64,000 nt of DNA, from assembly GCA_963728765.1 (NCBI GenBank), contig CAVSKX010000007.1, positions 51,912-115,911 of the forward strand, written 5' to 3'. Below the pieces are notes generated by a model, which saw nothing but the letters and a program-made list of their open reading frames with translations, was not told the origin of the DNA and searched no databases. Source of the stretch: AC-32 sp963728765. GTDB lineage: Bacteria; Actinomycetota; Thermoleophilia; Gaiellales; Gaiellaceae. This document shows, piece by piece, positions 40,414 to 48,881 of the stretch (the first letter of the stretch is position 1; the number at the start of each line of letters is the position of its first letter). Position numbers and translations under genes: made by a program.

Positions 40414-41496
40414 TTAGGCCACGTCGCGCAGCGCGGTCGAGTCGCCCAGCGCGCGCAGCTTCTTCAGGCTCTGGTTCTCGATCTGGCGGATCCGCTCGCG
40501 CGTGACGTTGAATGTCTTGCCGACCTCGTCCAGCGTCCGCGGGTGCTCGCCGTTGAGCCCGTAGCGCAGCTCGAGCACGCGGCGCTCGCGCGCGCTGAGC
40601 GTGCCGAGCACGCGCTGCAGGGTCGCCTTGCGCATCTCGACCTCGGCGACCTCCTCGGGCAACGGCTCGTTCTCGTCGGTGAGGAAGTGGCCGAACTCCG
40701 ACTCCTCCTCGTCGCCGACCGGCTTCTCGAGCGAGACCGGCGCCTGCGAGCTGCGGCGGATCTGCTCGACCTCGTCGGGCGTCAACTCGACGTCGCGTGC
40801 GATCTCGGCGGAGTTCGGCTCGCGACCGAGCTCGGCGCGCAGCTTTCGCTCCGAGCGAACGATCTTGTTCAGCTTCTCGACGATGTGGACCGGCATCCGA
40901 ATCGTCCGCGCCTTGTCGGCGAGCGCGCGGGCGACGGCCTGGCGGATCCACCAGGTTGCGTAGGTCGAGAACTTGAACCCCTTGCGGTGGTCGAACTTCT
41001 CGGCGGCCCGCACCAGGCCGATCGTCCCCTCCTGAATCAGGTCGAGGAAGGGCAGCCCCTGGTTGCGGTACTTCTTCGCGATCGAGACGACAAGGCGAAG
41101 GTTGGCCTCCACCATCTCCTGCTTCGCGCGGTGCTCGCCGCGCTCGATGCGCTTCGCGAGCTCGACCTCCTGCGCCGCGGTGAGGAGGTCAACCTTGCCG
41201 ATGTCTTTCAGGAAGAGTTGCAGCGAGTCGGTCGTGACCTCGCGCGTCTCCTTGAGCGGCGCGCGCTCCGCGTTGTCGTCGGCGCTGTCGACGACCTCGA
41301 TTTGCAGCTCCTCGAGCGCGTGGTAGAAGTCGTCGAGTTGGCTCGCGTCGAGCTCGAGCTCACCCAGCGCGAGCGCGATCTCCTCGGTGGTCAGCGATCC
41401 CGCCTCGCGCCCGGCTTCCAGCAACCCCTTGGCCTCTTCCGTCTCGAGCACCTCGCTGATGCTCGACGGCTTGGCCCGTACCCCCTGTTCGCTCAC
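40414..41496 (-). CDS. sigA: Primary sigma factor (RpoD/SigA type)
   Basis: 360 residues with an acidic region 1.1 (residues 5-75), region 1.2, region 2 (LRLVVSIAKKYRNQGLPFLD, GFKFSTYATWWIRQA), region 3 and region 4 (RERRVLELRYGLNGEHPRTL, HTH FNVTRERIRQIE). Presence of region 1.1 and a complete 2.3-2.4 marks the housekeeping type. GTG at 41496 has GAGGAG 6 nt upstream; the longer frame above is not supported. The gap 40311-40413 downstream holds only a small GGGCC-TTC-GGCCC hairpin. Confidence 0.93.
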   Translation of the reverse strand: MSEQGVRAKPSSISEVLETEEAKGLLEAGREAGSLTTEEIALALGELELDASQLDDFYHALEELQIEVVDSADDNAERAPLKETREVTTDSLQLFLKDIGKVDLLTAAQEVELAKRIERGEHRAKQEMVEANLRLVVSIAKKYRNQGLPFLDLIQEGTIGLVRAAEKFDHRKGFKFSTYATWWIRQAVARALADKARTIRMPVHIVEKLNKIVRSERKLRAELGREPNSAEIARDVELTPDEVEQIRRSSQAPVSLEKPVGDEEESEFGHFLTDENEPLPEEVAEVEMRKATLQRVLGTLSARERRVLELRYGLNGEHPRTLDEVGKTFNVTRERIRQIENQSLKKLRALGDSTALRDVA

Positions 41497-41602
41497 TTGC
41501 GGCTCCTCTTGGGCTTGTGCGATTGGTACACCGGCTTGGCGGCTGCGGCACTCTCTCACGGCTCCCGGACGGAAGCCATAGGCCGAACGGCCCTAATTTC
41601 TG

Positions 41603-42568
41603 TCAGTTGGTCCCAAGACGGCGCAGAGCCTCCAAATATTGCGTCGCCTGCCTTCCGAGGGCCGTTTTCGGGCCTTCGGCGCGTGCCTGCGCAAGCTGCT
41701 CGCGCGCCTCGGTCACCTGCGCCGACCAGAGAAGCAGGAGGCCGAGGTGGAAACGGACGGTCTGCGCGTTCGGGAAGACGCGCGTGAGCGGCCCGAGGCG
41801 GCTGAACGCCGCGGCCGGGTTTGCCTTGTCGAAGCGGCCGACCGCCGCGGCGACACGCGCGTCCGGGTCGCCGGGTGCGAGGCGGGCGGCGGCTGCGAAC
41901 TGGCGCTCGGCGGAGACAGGCCGGTCGAGCTGCTGCAACGCGACGCCGTACAGCAGCTTCTCGCGCGCGCCTCCCGACGCCGCGGCCGTCCGGAGCACGG
42001 CCAGCTGCTGCGCCAGCGGAAGCGCCCGGATCCGAGGCGGAGACGTGAACGACGGCACGAACCGCGGCAGGCCGGGCGCGAACCGCGGGTGGAGGAAGTC
42101 CTCGGCCCGGACGGCGTAAGGCGTGTCCGGCTGCAGTTGCGCAGCCGTCCGCCAGGCCGTGAGCCCCTCGTCGTTGCGCCGCAGCCAGTACAGCGCCAGC
42201 CCGAGGTGGAGCGCGACCAGTGAGCTCCGCGGGTGCTGGGCCTCGAGCTGCTGGAGCCGCGACGCAGCGTCGACGGGCCGCTCCGTGAGCGCCGCGCCGA
42301 CCTGAGCCTCCAGCGAGCCGGAGCGCCGGAAGATCGCCGCCGCCTCCGTGTAGCGCTTCGCGGCATAGAGGCGGAGCGCCTGTCTGAGCGCCCGGGCCTC
42401 CGGGTCGGTGCGGACGGCGAGGTCCAGGCTGAGTGGCGGGCGGCCGCTGCGCACCTTCGGGGTCGGCGGAACGTCGTTGCGCGTGGCGACCACTCCGACC
42501 ACGACGACGCCCGACGCGATCACCGCAGCCAGCGCGACGATGGCGAAGATCCGGCCCCGGGAGCTCAC
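41603..42568 (-). CDS. Membrane-anchored TPR-repeat protein
   Basis: 321 residues. One N-terminal membrane helix (residues 7-29, IFAIVALAAVIASGVVVVGV) followed by several TPR-like helical pairs (AKRYTEAAAIFRRSG, ALHLGLALYWLRRNDEG, TVRFHLGLLLLWSAQ). It probably scaffolds protein contacts at the outer face of the membrane. Located upstream of sigA on the same strand with a gap of 106 nt, so possible read-through. Specific role unknown. Confidence 0.75.
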   Translation of the reverse strand: MSSRGRIFAIVALAAVIASGVVVVGVVATRNDVPPTPKVRSGRPPLSLDLAVRTDPEARALRQALRLYAAKRYTEAAAIFRRSGSLEAQVGAALTERPVDAASRLQQLEAQHPRSSLVALHLGLALYWLRRNDEGLTAWRTAAQLQPDTPYAVRAEDFLHPRFAPGLPRFVPSFTSPPRIRALPLAQQLAVLRTAAASGGAREKLLYGVALQQLDRPVSAERQFAAAARLAPGDPDARVAAAVGRFDKANPAAAFSRLGPLTRVFPNAQTVRFHLGLLLLWSAQVTEAREQLAQARAEGPKTALGRQATQYLEALRRLGTN

Positions 42569-42628
42569 GCGGCGACGATAGCTTCCGCGCTCGCGGCCAC
42601 TCGTGATCGTCGCTATACAATCGAAAGC

Positions 42629-43798
42629 GTGCCCAGCTACCGCGAGCTGCTTCAGGCTGCCAAGGCGTCCGTCGAGGAAGTCGACGCGACGCGCGCCCGC
42701 GAGCTGCTGGACGCCGAGGGCGCGCCGCTCCTCGTCGACGTGCGCGAGCGCGACGAATGGGAGCAGGGCCGCATCCCTGGCGCGGTGCTCGTTCCCCGCG
42801 GGAACCTCGAGTCGCGCATCGAGAACGTCGCGCCGGACCGCTCACGGCCGGTGCTGCTCTACTGCGCGGCAGGCAACCGCTCGGCCTTCGCGGCGCAGAC
42901 GCTGACCGCGCTCGGCTACGAGCACGCGATCTCCCTGGCCGGCGGCTACACCGACTGGCAGCGGAACGGCTTCCCGACCGACCTGCCGCGCTCGCTCGGG
43001 CCGGAGCGCACGACGCGCTACAGCCGCCACCTGCTGATCCCGGAGGTCGGCGAGGAGGGCCAGCTGCGGCTGCTCGACTCGCGGATCCTCCTGATCGGTG
43101 CGGGCGGTCTCGGCTCCCCCGCTTCGCTCTACCTCGCGGCGGCGGGCGTCGGCACGCTCGGGATCATCGACGCGGACGTCGTCGACGAGACGAACCTGCA
43201 GCGCCAGATCGCCCACTCCACGAACTCGCTCGGCGAGCCGAAGACCGACTCGGCGCGGCGCACGATCGAGGCGCTCAACCCTGACGTCGAGGTCGTGCCC
43301 TTCCGCGAGCGGCTCACCTCCGAGAACATCGAGCGGATCCTCGAGCCCGGCTGGGACGTGATCGTCGACGGCGCGGACAACTTCCCCACACGCTACCTCG
43401 TCAACGACGCGTCCGTGTGGCACGACATCCCCGTCGTGCACGGCTCGATCTTCCGCTTCGAGGGCCAGGTGACGGTCTTCAAGCCGGGCGAGGGTCCCTG
43501 TTACCGCTGCCTCTTCCCGCAGCCGCCGCCCGCGGAGATGGCGCCGAGCTGCGCCGAGGGCGGCGTGCTCGGTGTGCTGCCGGGCGTGATCGGGTCGATC
43601 CAGACCGCCGAGGCGTTGAAGCTCGCGCTCGGGATCGGCGACCCGCTCGTCGGGCGATTGCTGCTCTACGACGCGCTCTCCGGTGAGTTCCAGGAGATGA
43701 AGCTGCGGAAGAACCCGGACTGCCCGGTCTGCGGGGAGTCGCCGACGATCACCGACTACATCGACTACGTCGAGTTCTGCGCGGGAGTCGGGCATTGA
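42629..43798 (+). CDS. Rhodanese-MoeB fusion, sulfur carrier adenylyltransferase
   Basis: 389 residues. Residues 15-115 are a rhodanese domain with active C79 (CAAGNRS); 125-389 are an E1-like MoeB/ThiF domain with GAGGLGSP at 157-164, catalytic C308 (PSCAEGGVLGVLPG) and zinc pairs C291/C294 and C365/C368. It should adenylate the C-terminal Gly-Gly of the adjacent sulfur carrier and pass sulfur to it. In MoeZ/MoeBR proteins the rhodanese usually follows the MoeB part; here the order is reversed. GTG at 42629 stands 7 nt after TACAAT. Confidence 0.9.
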   Translation: MPSYRELLQAAKASVEEVDATRARELLDAEGAPLLVDVRERDEWEQGRIPGAVLVPRGNLESRIENVAPDRSRPVLLYCAAGNRSAFAAQTLTALGYEHAISLAGGYTDWQRNGFPTDLPRSLGPERTTRYSRHLLIPEVGEEGQLRLLDSRILLIGAGGLGSPASLYLAAAGVGTLGIIDADVVDETNLQRQIAHSTNSLGEPKTDSARRTIEALNPDVEVVPFRERLTSENIERILEPGWDVIVDGADNFPTRYLVNDASVWHDIPVVHGSIFRFEGQVTVFKPGEGPCYRCLFPQPPPAEMAPSCAEGGVLGVLPGVIGSIQTAEALKLALGIGDPLVGRLLLYDALSGEFQEMKLRKNPDCPVCGESPTITDYIDYVEFCAGVGH

Positions 43799-44064
43799 GC
43801 CGCGTGCGGATCCCGCCGACGCTGCGGGGCGAGACCGAGGGCGCCCGTGAGGTCGAGGCGCGCGGCGGCACCGTCCGCGAGCTGCTCGACGACCTGACGG
43901 CGCGCTTTCCGACCTTGCGCAGGCAGCTGCTCGAGGACGAGGAGCTCGCGCCGTTCGTGAACGTCTACGTGGAGGGCGAGGACGTGCGCACCCGCGAAGG
44001 ACTCGAGACCGAGGTCGACGACGGCTCGACGGTCATCCTGCTTCCGGCCATGGCCGGTGGATGA
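43795..44064 (+). CDS. cysO: Sulfur carrier protein (CysO/ThiS/MoaD family)
   Basis: 89 residues, beta-grasp fold with C-terminal LLPAMAGG; the terminal Gly-Gly becomes a thiocarboxylate. TTG at 43795 overlaps the stop of the activating enzyme (TTGA). The following cysM and mec genes make CysO, rather than ThiS or MoaD, the best reading: the carrier donates sulfur to CysM for cysteine formation. Confidence 0.88.
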   Translation: MSRVRIPPTLRGETEGAREVEARGGTVRELLDDLTARFPTLRRQLLEDEELAPFVNVYVEGEDVRTREGLETEVDDGSTVILLPAMAGG

Positions 44065-45046
44065 AGCCGGCCGCGCCGTCAACGCCGGCACGGCCTCTCT
44101 CGGTCGGCGTCGCAAGCGAGCGCCTTCCGGGGTAGCTCACTCTCTCCTCGACCTCGTCGGCAACACCCCGCTCGTCGAGCTGCCCCGGCTCTCGCCGAGG
44201 CCCGACGTGAAGCTCTACGCCAAGCTCGAGGGCCAGAACCCGACCGGCTCGATCAAGGACCGCATCGCGCTCGCGATGGTCGAGGCCGCCGGGCTCGAGC
44301 CGGGCGAGGAGCTGCTCGAGCCGACGAGCGGCAACACCGGTATCTCGCTCGCACTCGTCGCGCGCCTGAAGGGCCACCGGCTCACCTGCGTGATGCCTGA
44401 CAACGTGACGGAGGAGCGGCGGCGTCTGCTGCGGCTGTACGGCGCCGAGATCATCGAGAGCCCCGGCGAGGAGGGCTCGAACGGCGCCGTCCGCCTGGCG
44501 CAGGAGCTCGCCGAGCGCGAGCCGCGCTACAGGATGCTGTTCCAGTACGCGAACGAGGCGAACCCGCGCGCCCACTACGAGGGCACCGGCGCGGAGATCG
44601 CCAGCGCGCTCGATCGCGTCGACGTCCTCGTCGCGGGCCTCGGCACGGGCGGCACGCTGATGGGCGCGGGTGCGCGGCTGCGCGAGTCCTTCCCGGACGT
44701 AGCGGTCGCCGCAGCGGAGCCGCTCCCGGGCGACCCGGTGATGGGCCTGCGCTCGCTCGAGGACGGCTACGTGCCGCCGGTGCTCGACGTGTCGAAGCTC
44801 GACCGCAAGCTGCTCGTCTCGAACGCCGACGCGGTCACCGGGTTGCGCGCGCTCCTGGGCGAGGAAGGCGTCTTCGCCGGTGTCTCCTCGGGCGCGGTGA
44901 TCCACAGCGCACGCAAGCTGGCCGCGGAGCTCGACGAGGGCGTCGTCGTCGCGATCCTCGCCGACGCAGGTTGGAAGTACCTCTCCGCGCCGTTCTGGGA
45001 GGCAGCCGACCCCGAGCCCGCGATGGAGGAAGCCGTCTGGTGGTGA
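44057..45046 (+). CDS. cysM: CysM-type cysteine synthase using a sulfur carrier
   Basis: 329 residues. PLP lysine K67 (GSIKDR), substrate loop TSGNTGIS, phosphate loop GTGGT. The enzyme joins O-phosphoserine or acetylserine with carrier-bound sulfide to give a CysO-cysteine adduct. GTG at 44057 overlaps cysO by 8 nt; the first 25 residues are an extension relative to the usual family start at SLLDLVGNTPL, but no start codon exists nearer. Confidence 0.9.
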   Translation: MDEAGRAVNAGTASLGRRRKRAPSGVAHSLLDLVGNTPLVELPRLSPRPDVKLYAKLEGQNPTGSIKDRIALAMVEAAGLEPGEELLEPTSGNTGISLALVARLKGHRLTCVMPDNVTEERRRLLRLYGAEIIESPGEEGSNGAVRLAQELAEREPRYRMLFQYANEANPRAHYEGTGAEIASALDRVDVLVAGLGTGGTLMGAGARLRESFPDVAVAAAEPLPGDPVMGLRSLEDGYVPPVLDVSKLDRKLLVSNADAVTGLRALLGEEGVFAGVSSGAVIHSARKLAAELDEGVVVAILADAGWKYLSAPFWEAADPEPAMEEAVWW

Positions 45047-45423
45047 TCCCGGCCGAGATCCGCGCTGCGCTCGAGGAGCACGCGCGCGCGGAGGAGCCGA
45101 ACGAGGCCTGCGGCCTGGTCGCGCTACGCGACGGCGTCGCCGAGCGCTACCTCCCGGCACGCAACGCGGCCGCGAGCCCGTACCGGTTCGAGCTCGAGAC
45201 CGAGCCAGAGAACTGGTTCCTCGAGGACGACGGCTACGAGCTCGCCGTCTTCCACTCGCACATCTCGGCCCCGCCTAGGCCCTCGCGGACGGACGTGGAG
45301 AACATCGGGCTGTGGGAGGACCGGCCCTACCTGATCCTGTCGCTCGGCACGGGCGAGCTCGCCGCCTGGCGGATAACCGGCGGCAAGTCCCACAGCGTTG
45401 AAGAAATCCCATTGAGCTCCTGA
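45043..45423 (+). CDS. mec: Mec-like JAMM metallopeptidase
   Basis: 126 residues with the full JAMM motif: E21, H71-S-H73, then S81 and D84 (H-x-H-x7-S-x2-D). In Mycobacterium, Mec cleaves cysteine from the CysO-Cys adduct, regenerating the carrier. GTG at 45043 overlaps the cysM stop (GTGA). Completes a four-gene cysteine operon. Confidence 0.9.
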   Translation: MIPAEIRAALEEHARAEEPNEACGLVALRDGVAERYLPARNAAASPYRFELETEPENWFLEDDGYELAVFHSHISAPPRPSRTDVENIGLWEDRPYLILSLGTGELAAWRITGGKSHSVEEIPLSS

Positions 45424-45438
45424 CCGGTCAGCTCAGAC

Positions 45439-45465
45439 GGGCGCACGGGCCAAGCCCGTGCGCCC
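45439..45465. terminator. Strong hairpin after the cysteine operon
   Basis: GGGCGCACGGGC / GCCCGTGCGCCC is a perfect 12-bp stem with loop CAA, between mec and the convergent cupredoxin gene. There is no T tract on either side, so it may pause transcripts or protect ends instead of acting as a classical terminator. Confidence 0.55.
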
Positions 45466-45502
45466 TGATGGCGGCGTCGCAAGCGACGCCTTGAGCTGCC
45501 GG

Positions 45503-45862
45503 CTATGTCGCCTTGAAGGTGCCTTTCATGCCTGCGGCCGCGTGACCCGGCACCGTGCACAGGTACGTGTACTTCTTGCCCTTCTTCAGCGTGACGGTCA
45601 GAGTCGCGGTCTTGTTGTGACCCAGCAGCTTCGTCTTCTTGCCGGCGATCTTGAAGTCGTGCTTGAGGCGACCCTTGTTCGTCACCTTGAACGTGACCTT
45701 GCCGTGCGGAGCGCTCTTGCGCGAGAGCCCGAACCGGAAGGTGTCCTTCGCGGTGACCTTCACGGTGGTCGCGCTTGCCGAGCTACTACCACCGTAGGCG
45801 ACGACCGCGAACGTCGTGGCGGCCACGGCGAGCGCCGCGACCAGCGTGATGATGCGCTTCAT
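45503..45862 (-). CDS. Secreted plastocyanin-like cupredoxin
   Basis: 119 residues. Signal peptide 1-31 (LVAALAVAATTFAVVAYG). Type 1 copper ligands are in place: His in LKHDFKI, then Cys, His and Met in YLCTVPGHAAAGMKG. The mature protein is Lys-rich and about 90 residues. Likely a periplasmic electron carrier or copper-binding protein. AGGAGT precedes the ATG. Separate promoter from the CorC gene. Confidence 0.85.
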   Translation of the reverse strand: MKRIITLVAALAVAATTFAVVAYGGSSSASATTVKVTAKDTFRFGLSRKSAPHGKVTFKVTNKGRLKHDFKIAGKKTKLLGHNKTATLTVTLKKGKKYTYLCTVPGHAAAGMKGTFKAT

Positions 45863-45906
45863 CTGACTCCTAACGAATTTGACGACCCCGCCTCGGTGGA
45901 TCGTAC

Positions 45907-47208
45907 CTACGATGCTTCTTCGAGCTGGTGCTCACGCTGCGGCTCGTCGAGCTCGACCTCGACGCGCTCGATGCGCGAGCCCTCGACCTCCAGCACTTTG
46001 AAGCGGCAGCCGTCGTGTGCGGCCTGGTCGCCAGGCTCCGGCTGGCGGCCGAGCAGGCCGAAGACGAAGCCTCCGATCGTGTGGTAGTCCTCGACCGGGA
46101 GGGCCCGGCCGAACTGCTCGTTGAAGTCGTCCACCGGGAAGGTGCCGTGGATCCGCACCCGCCCGTCCTCGAGCCGCTCGACCGACTCGTTGGGGAGGTC
46201 GAACTCGTCCTCGATCTCGCCGACGATCTCCTCGAGCAGGTCCTCGAGCGTGACGATCCCCTCGAGCTCGCCGTACTCGTCGACCACGATCGCCATGTGC
46301 TGGTTCGTGCGGCGGAACTCGCCTAGCAGCGCGGCGAGGTCCTTCGTCTCCGGAACGATGTGCGCCGGCCGCAGGATCTGGTCGAGCCGCACCGCCTGGA
46401 GGCCGCGGTCGTTCAGCGCGGAGAACAGGTCGCGCACGTGCAGGATTCCGACGACCTGGTCGATCGAGTCGCGGTAGACGGGATAGCGGGTGTACGGCGA
46501 CTCGATCACCGCCGCGAGCGCCTCCTCCGGCGGCAGGTCGATCGACAGCGCGACGACCTCGGGCCGCGGGACCATCACCGCCGAGACCTCCTTGTCGGCG
46601 AAGTCGAAGACCTTGTAGAGCATCTCCTGCTCCTGCTCCTCGATCTCGCCCTCTTCGCGCGAGCGCGAGAGCAGCATCTTCAGCTCGGCCTCTGTGTAGA
46701 CCTCCATCTCGCCGCCCGGGGGCTGGAGGCCGAGCGCGCGCAGGATCAACTCGCTCGAGCGCTGGAGGACCCAGATCAGCGGCTTGAAGACCACGAAGAA
46801 CCCGCGCACCGGGGCCGACACCGCGAGCGCGGTCCGCTCCGAGTAGCCGAGCGCGATGCCCTTCGGCACGAGCTCGCCGACGACGACGTGCAGGAACGTA
46901 ATGATGAAGAACGCGAACAGCACCGCGATGGCACTCGCCACGAGCGGGTCGAACGCCTTGGCGAGCGCGTGCTCGCCCAGGGCACCGATGCCCAGGCTGG
47001 TGGCGGTCACGCCGAGCTGCATGGCCGCGATGAAGCGCGGCGGGTCGCTGACGATCCGCAGGACTGCCCGCGCGCTGCGGTTGCCCTGGTCGGCGAGCTC
47101 CTGCATCCGCGTCCGCCGCGAGGTGACGAGCGCGTACTCACCCGCCACGAAGAACGCGTTCAACAGGATCAGCGCTGCGACGCCGAGGAGTTCGAAGAAG
47201 AGGGTCAC
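45907..47208 (-). CDS. CorC/HlyC-type CBS-domain membrane protein
   Basis: 433 residues: DUF21/CNNM membrane domain with about four helices (1-150), two CBS domains (about 205-330; MVPRPEVVALSIDL, IVVDEYGELEGIVTLEDLLE) and the C-terminal CorC_HlyC domain (RIHGTFPVDDFNEQF). CNNM-type proteins transport or sense Mg2+/Co2+. Monocistronic, 52 nt from the next gene. Confidence 0.92.
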   Translation of the reverse strand: MTLFFELLGVAALILLNAFFVAGEYALVTSRRTRMQELADQGNRSARAVLRIVSDPPRFIAAMQLGVTATSLGIGALGEHALAKAFDPLVASAIAVLFAFFIITFLHVVVGELVPKGIALGYSERTALAVSAPVRGFFVVFKPLIWVLQRSSELILRALGLQPPGGEMEVYTEAELKMLLSRSREEGEIEEQEQEMLYKVFDFADKEVSAVMVPRPEVVALSIDLPPEEALAAVIESPYTRYPVYRDSIDQVVGILHVRDLFSALNDRGLQAVRLDQILRPAHIVPETKDLAALLGEFRRTNQHMAIVVDEYGELEGIVTLEDLLEEIVGEIEDEFDLPNESVERLEDGRVRIHGTFPVDDFNEQFGRALPVEDYHTIGGFVFGLLGRQPEPGDQAAHDGCRFKVLEVEGSRIERVEVELDEPQREHQLEEAS

Positions 47209-47261
47209 GTCATCGCCCCGTCGGGCGGACGTCTAGGAATGACTTCGTCGTCCAAACGGAT

Positions 47262-48191
47262 CTACGCCGCAGTATAGGAGACGTTCTGGTCGTCGCCGGA
47301 GCGCCCCGCACGGCCCTCGTGAACAAGCCGTTCGAGGTGCGCAAGCGTTTCCGCGAGGGCAAAACGGCGGCCGCTCGCGTCGAGCCCTGGACCGAAGAGC
47401 GCTACCGAGACCTCGTATGCGTTTCTCGGCTCCGGGCCGAGGATCACGGCCGTCTCGTCCAGCCGCCGCTCGTGGTGCTCGAGGATCTCGCGCGCCCGCG
47501 CGGCCGGGCTCGCGACCACCTCGCCGTGCCCGGGGAGCGCGACCTCGGGCGCGAGCTCGATCGTGCGCCTCAGCGAGGCCTGGTAGTCGGCAAGCGGGTC
47601 GGGCCGTGACTCCGGGTAGAGGCCGACGGTCGGTGTGATCTCGCCGAGCAGGTGGTCGCCCGCGACGAGCACCCCGTCGCGCTCGAGGCAGACGTGGCCG
47701 TCGGCGTGGCCGGGAAGCTCCAGCACGCGCCAGCCGTCGACCTCGTCGCCCTCGTGCAGCAGCTCGGGGTCGCGCACGAAGCGGATGAAGGGCGCGAACG
47801 TCGCCGCCTCGTGCCGCAGCTCGTCCGCCTTCTCCTGCGGGAGCCCGTGGCCGCGCAGGTAGTCGGCGAGCCGCTCCGACCATTCGTCGCTCCCCCAGAC
47901 GCGGACGCACTGCTCGTAGTCGTGCGCGCCCTGGTAGACGCGCGCACCCGTTAGCGCCTGCGCGTCCTGGCCACCGCCGGCGTGGTCCGGGTGAAAGTGC
48001 GTCACGACGATGCGCGCGACCTCGAAATCGCGCAGGACCGGCTCCCAGCGCGCAGCGGCGTCCGGGAGCCCGAGCCCGGTGTCGACGAGCGTCCAACCGT
48101 CGTTGCCCGGGAGCAGGTAGCAGCGCACGTGCCGGATCCCCATCGGCAACGGAAACGTGAGGCGCCGGATCCCGGCCGGAAGCTCGTCCAC
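47262..48191 (-). CDS. MBL-fold metallo-hydrolase
   Basis: 309 residues with the metal motif H65-F-H67-P-D69-H70 (VVTHFHPDHAGG), further His in LPGHADGHV, Asp in VAGDHLLG and His in LPGHGEVV. A C-terminal helical domain follows (winged-helix-like, as in LACTB2). Probable thioesterase or nuclease-like hydrolase. It is followed 7 nt downstream of the DUF1707 gene on the same strand, so they are an operon. Confidence 0.88.
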   Translation of the reverse strand: MDELPAGIRRLTFPLPMGIRHVRCYLLPGNDGWTLVDTGLGLPDAAARWEPVLRDFEVARIVVTHFHPDHAGGGQDAQALTGARVYQGAHDYEQCVRVWGSDEWSERLADYLRGHGLPQEKADELRHEAATFAPFIRFVRDPELLHEGDEVDGWRVLELPGHADGHVCLERDGVLVAGDHLLGEITPTVGLYPESRPDPLADYQASLRRTIELAPEVALPGHGEVVASPAARAREILEHHERRLDETAVILGPEPRNAYEVSVALFGPGLDASGRRFALAETLAHLERLVHEGRAGRSGDDQNVSYTAA

Positions 48192-48198
48192 CGGCGCG

Positions 48199-48831
48199 CT
48201 ACTCGGCGGTGGGCGGGGCGAGCTCGCGCTCCTCGCCTTGGCGCAGGCCTTCGATCACCTCGTCGAAGGTTCGGCCGGCCCAGGTGGGCGGAACGCGCCA
48301 CAGGTCTGCGGTGCCGAACAGCGACAGCACACGCACGCGCAACAGCGGCGTCGCCGGGCTCGGCGGCAGGTCGTGGCCCCATTCGCGCCGGTGACCGAGG
48401 ACGGCCAGCCCGCCGAGGTCGACCTCCACGGTCTCGGGGACGTAGAGATCGACGTTTCCGAAGAGCACGAACGCGGTGACGGAGGCGACCTCCCCGCTCA
48501 GCTCGACCTGGCGCAGGTCGAGATCGAGATCGCTGAAGACCACGAGCACAGTCCCGCGCCGCGGCAGGCGCCAGCGGCCGGTCCGCTCCGTGCGGCCGAA
48601 GAGGACCCCGGTGAACCATTTCGCACGGCGACGTGCTCGTGTGGCCGGCACGGCGCTCGGCAGATCCCTGCGGATCTCCTCGAGCTCCGACAGCGTCTTT
48701 GCAGCGACCGCGCGGTCGGCGCGCTCCGAGAACTCCTCGAGGGTGAGCCGCCCGACGGCCGTGTGCTCACGGAGGTCCGCGATCGTCCTGTCGCGGTCGG
48801 CGTCGGAGGCGCGCACCCCGGGCGAGCTCAC
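48199..48831 (-). CDS. DUF1707 domain protein with LiaF-like beta domain
   Basis: 210 residues. The N-terminal DUF1707 (VRASDADRDRTIADLREHTA, EEFSERADRAVAAKT) is common in actinobacterial proteins. Residues about 85-185 are a beta-rich domain with FSDLDLDLRQVEL and FGNVDLYVPETVEV, similar to LiaF/DUF2154 C-terminal repeats. There is no membrane helix. Stress or envelope sensing is a family-based guess. Divergent from the LexA-boxed radical SAM gene. Confidence 0.8.
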   Translation of the reverse strand: MSSPGVRASDADRDRTIADLREHTAVGRLTLEEFSERADRAVAAKTLSELEEIRRDLPSAVPATRARRRAKWFTGVLFGRTERTGRWRLPRRGTVLVVFSDLDLDLRQVELSGEVASVTAFVLFGNVDLYVPETVEVDLGGLAVLGHRREWGHDLPPSPATPLLRVRVLSLFGTADLWRVPPTWAGRTFDEVIEGLRQGEERELAPPTAE

Positions 48832-48856
48832 TCCGGCAGTGTGTCAGCCCCCAAAG

Positions 48857-48875
48857 CGAACACATGTTCTATAAT
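48857..48875 (+). promoter_or_regulatory. LexA-type SOS box overlapping a TATAAT -10
   Basis: CGAACACATGTTCT at 48857-48870 fits the Gram-positive/actinobacterial LexA consensus CGAAC-N4-GTTC. TATAAT follows at 48870-48875 and the ATG at 48882, so transcription would start at or next to the start codon. LexA bound here would block the promoter directly. Confidence 0.7.
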
Positions 48876-48881
48876 CCCCGC

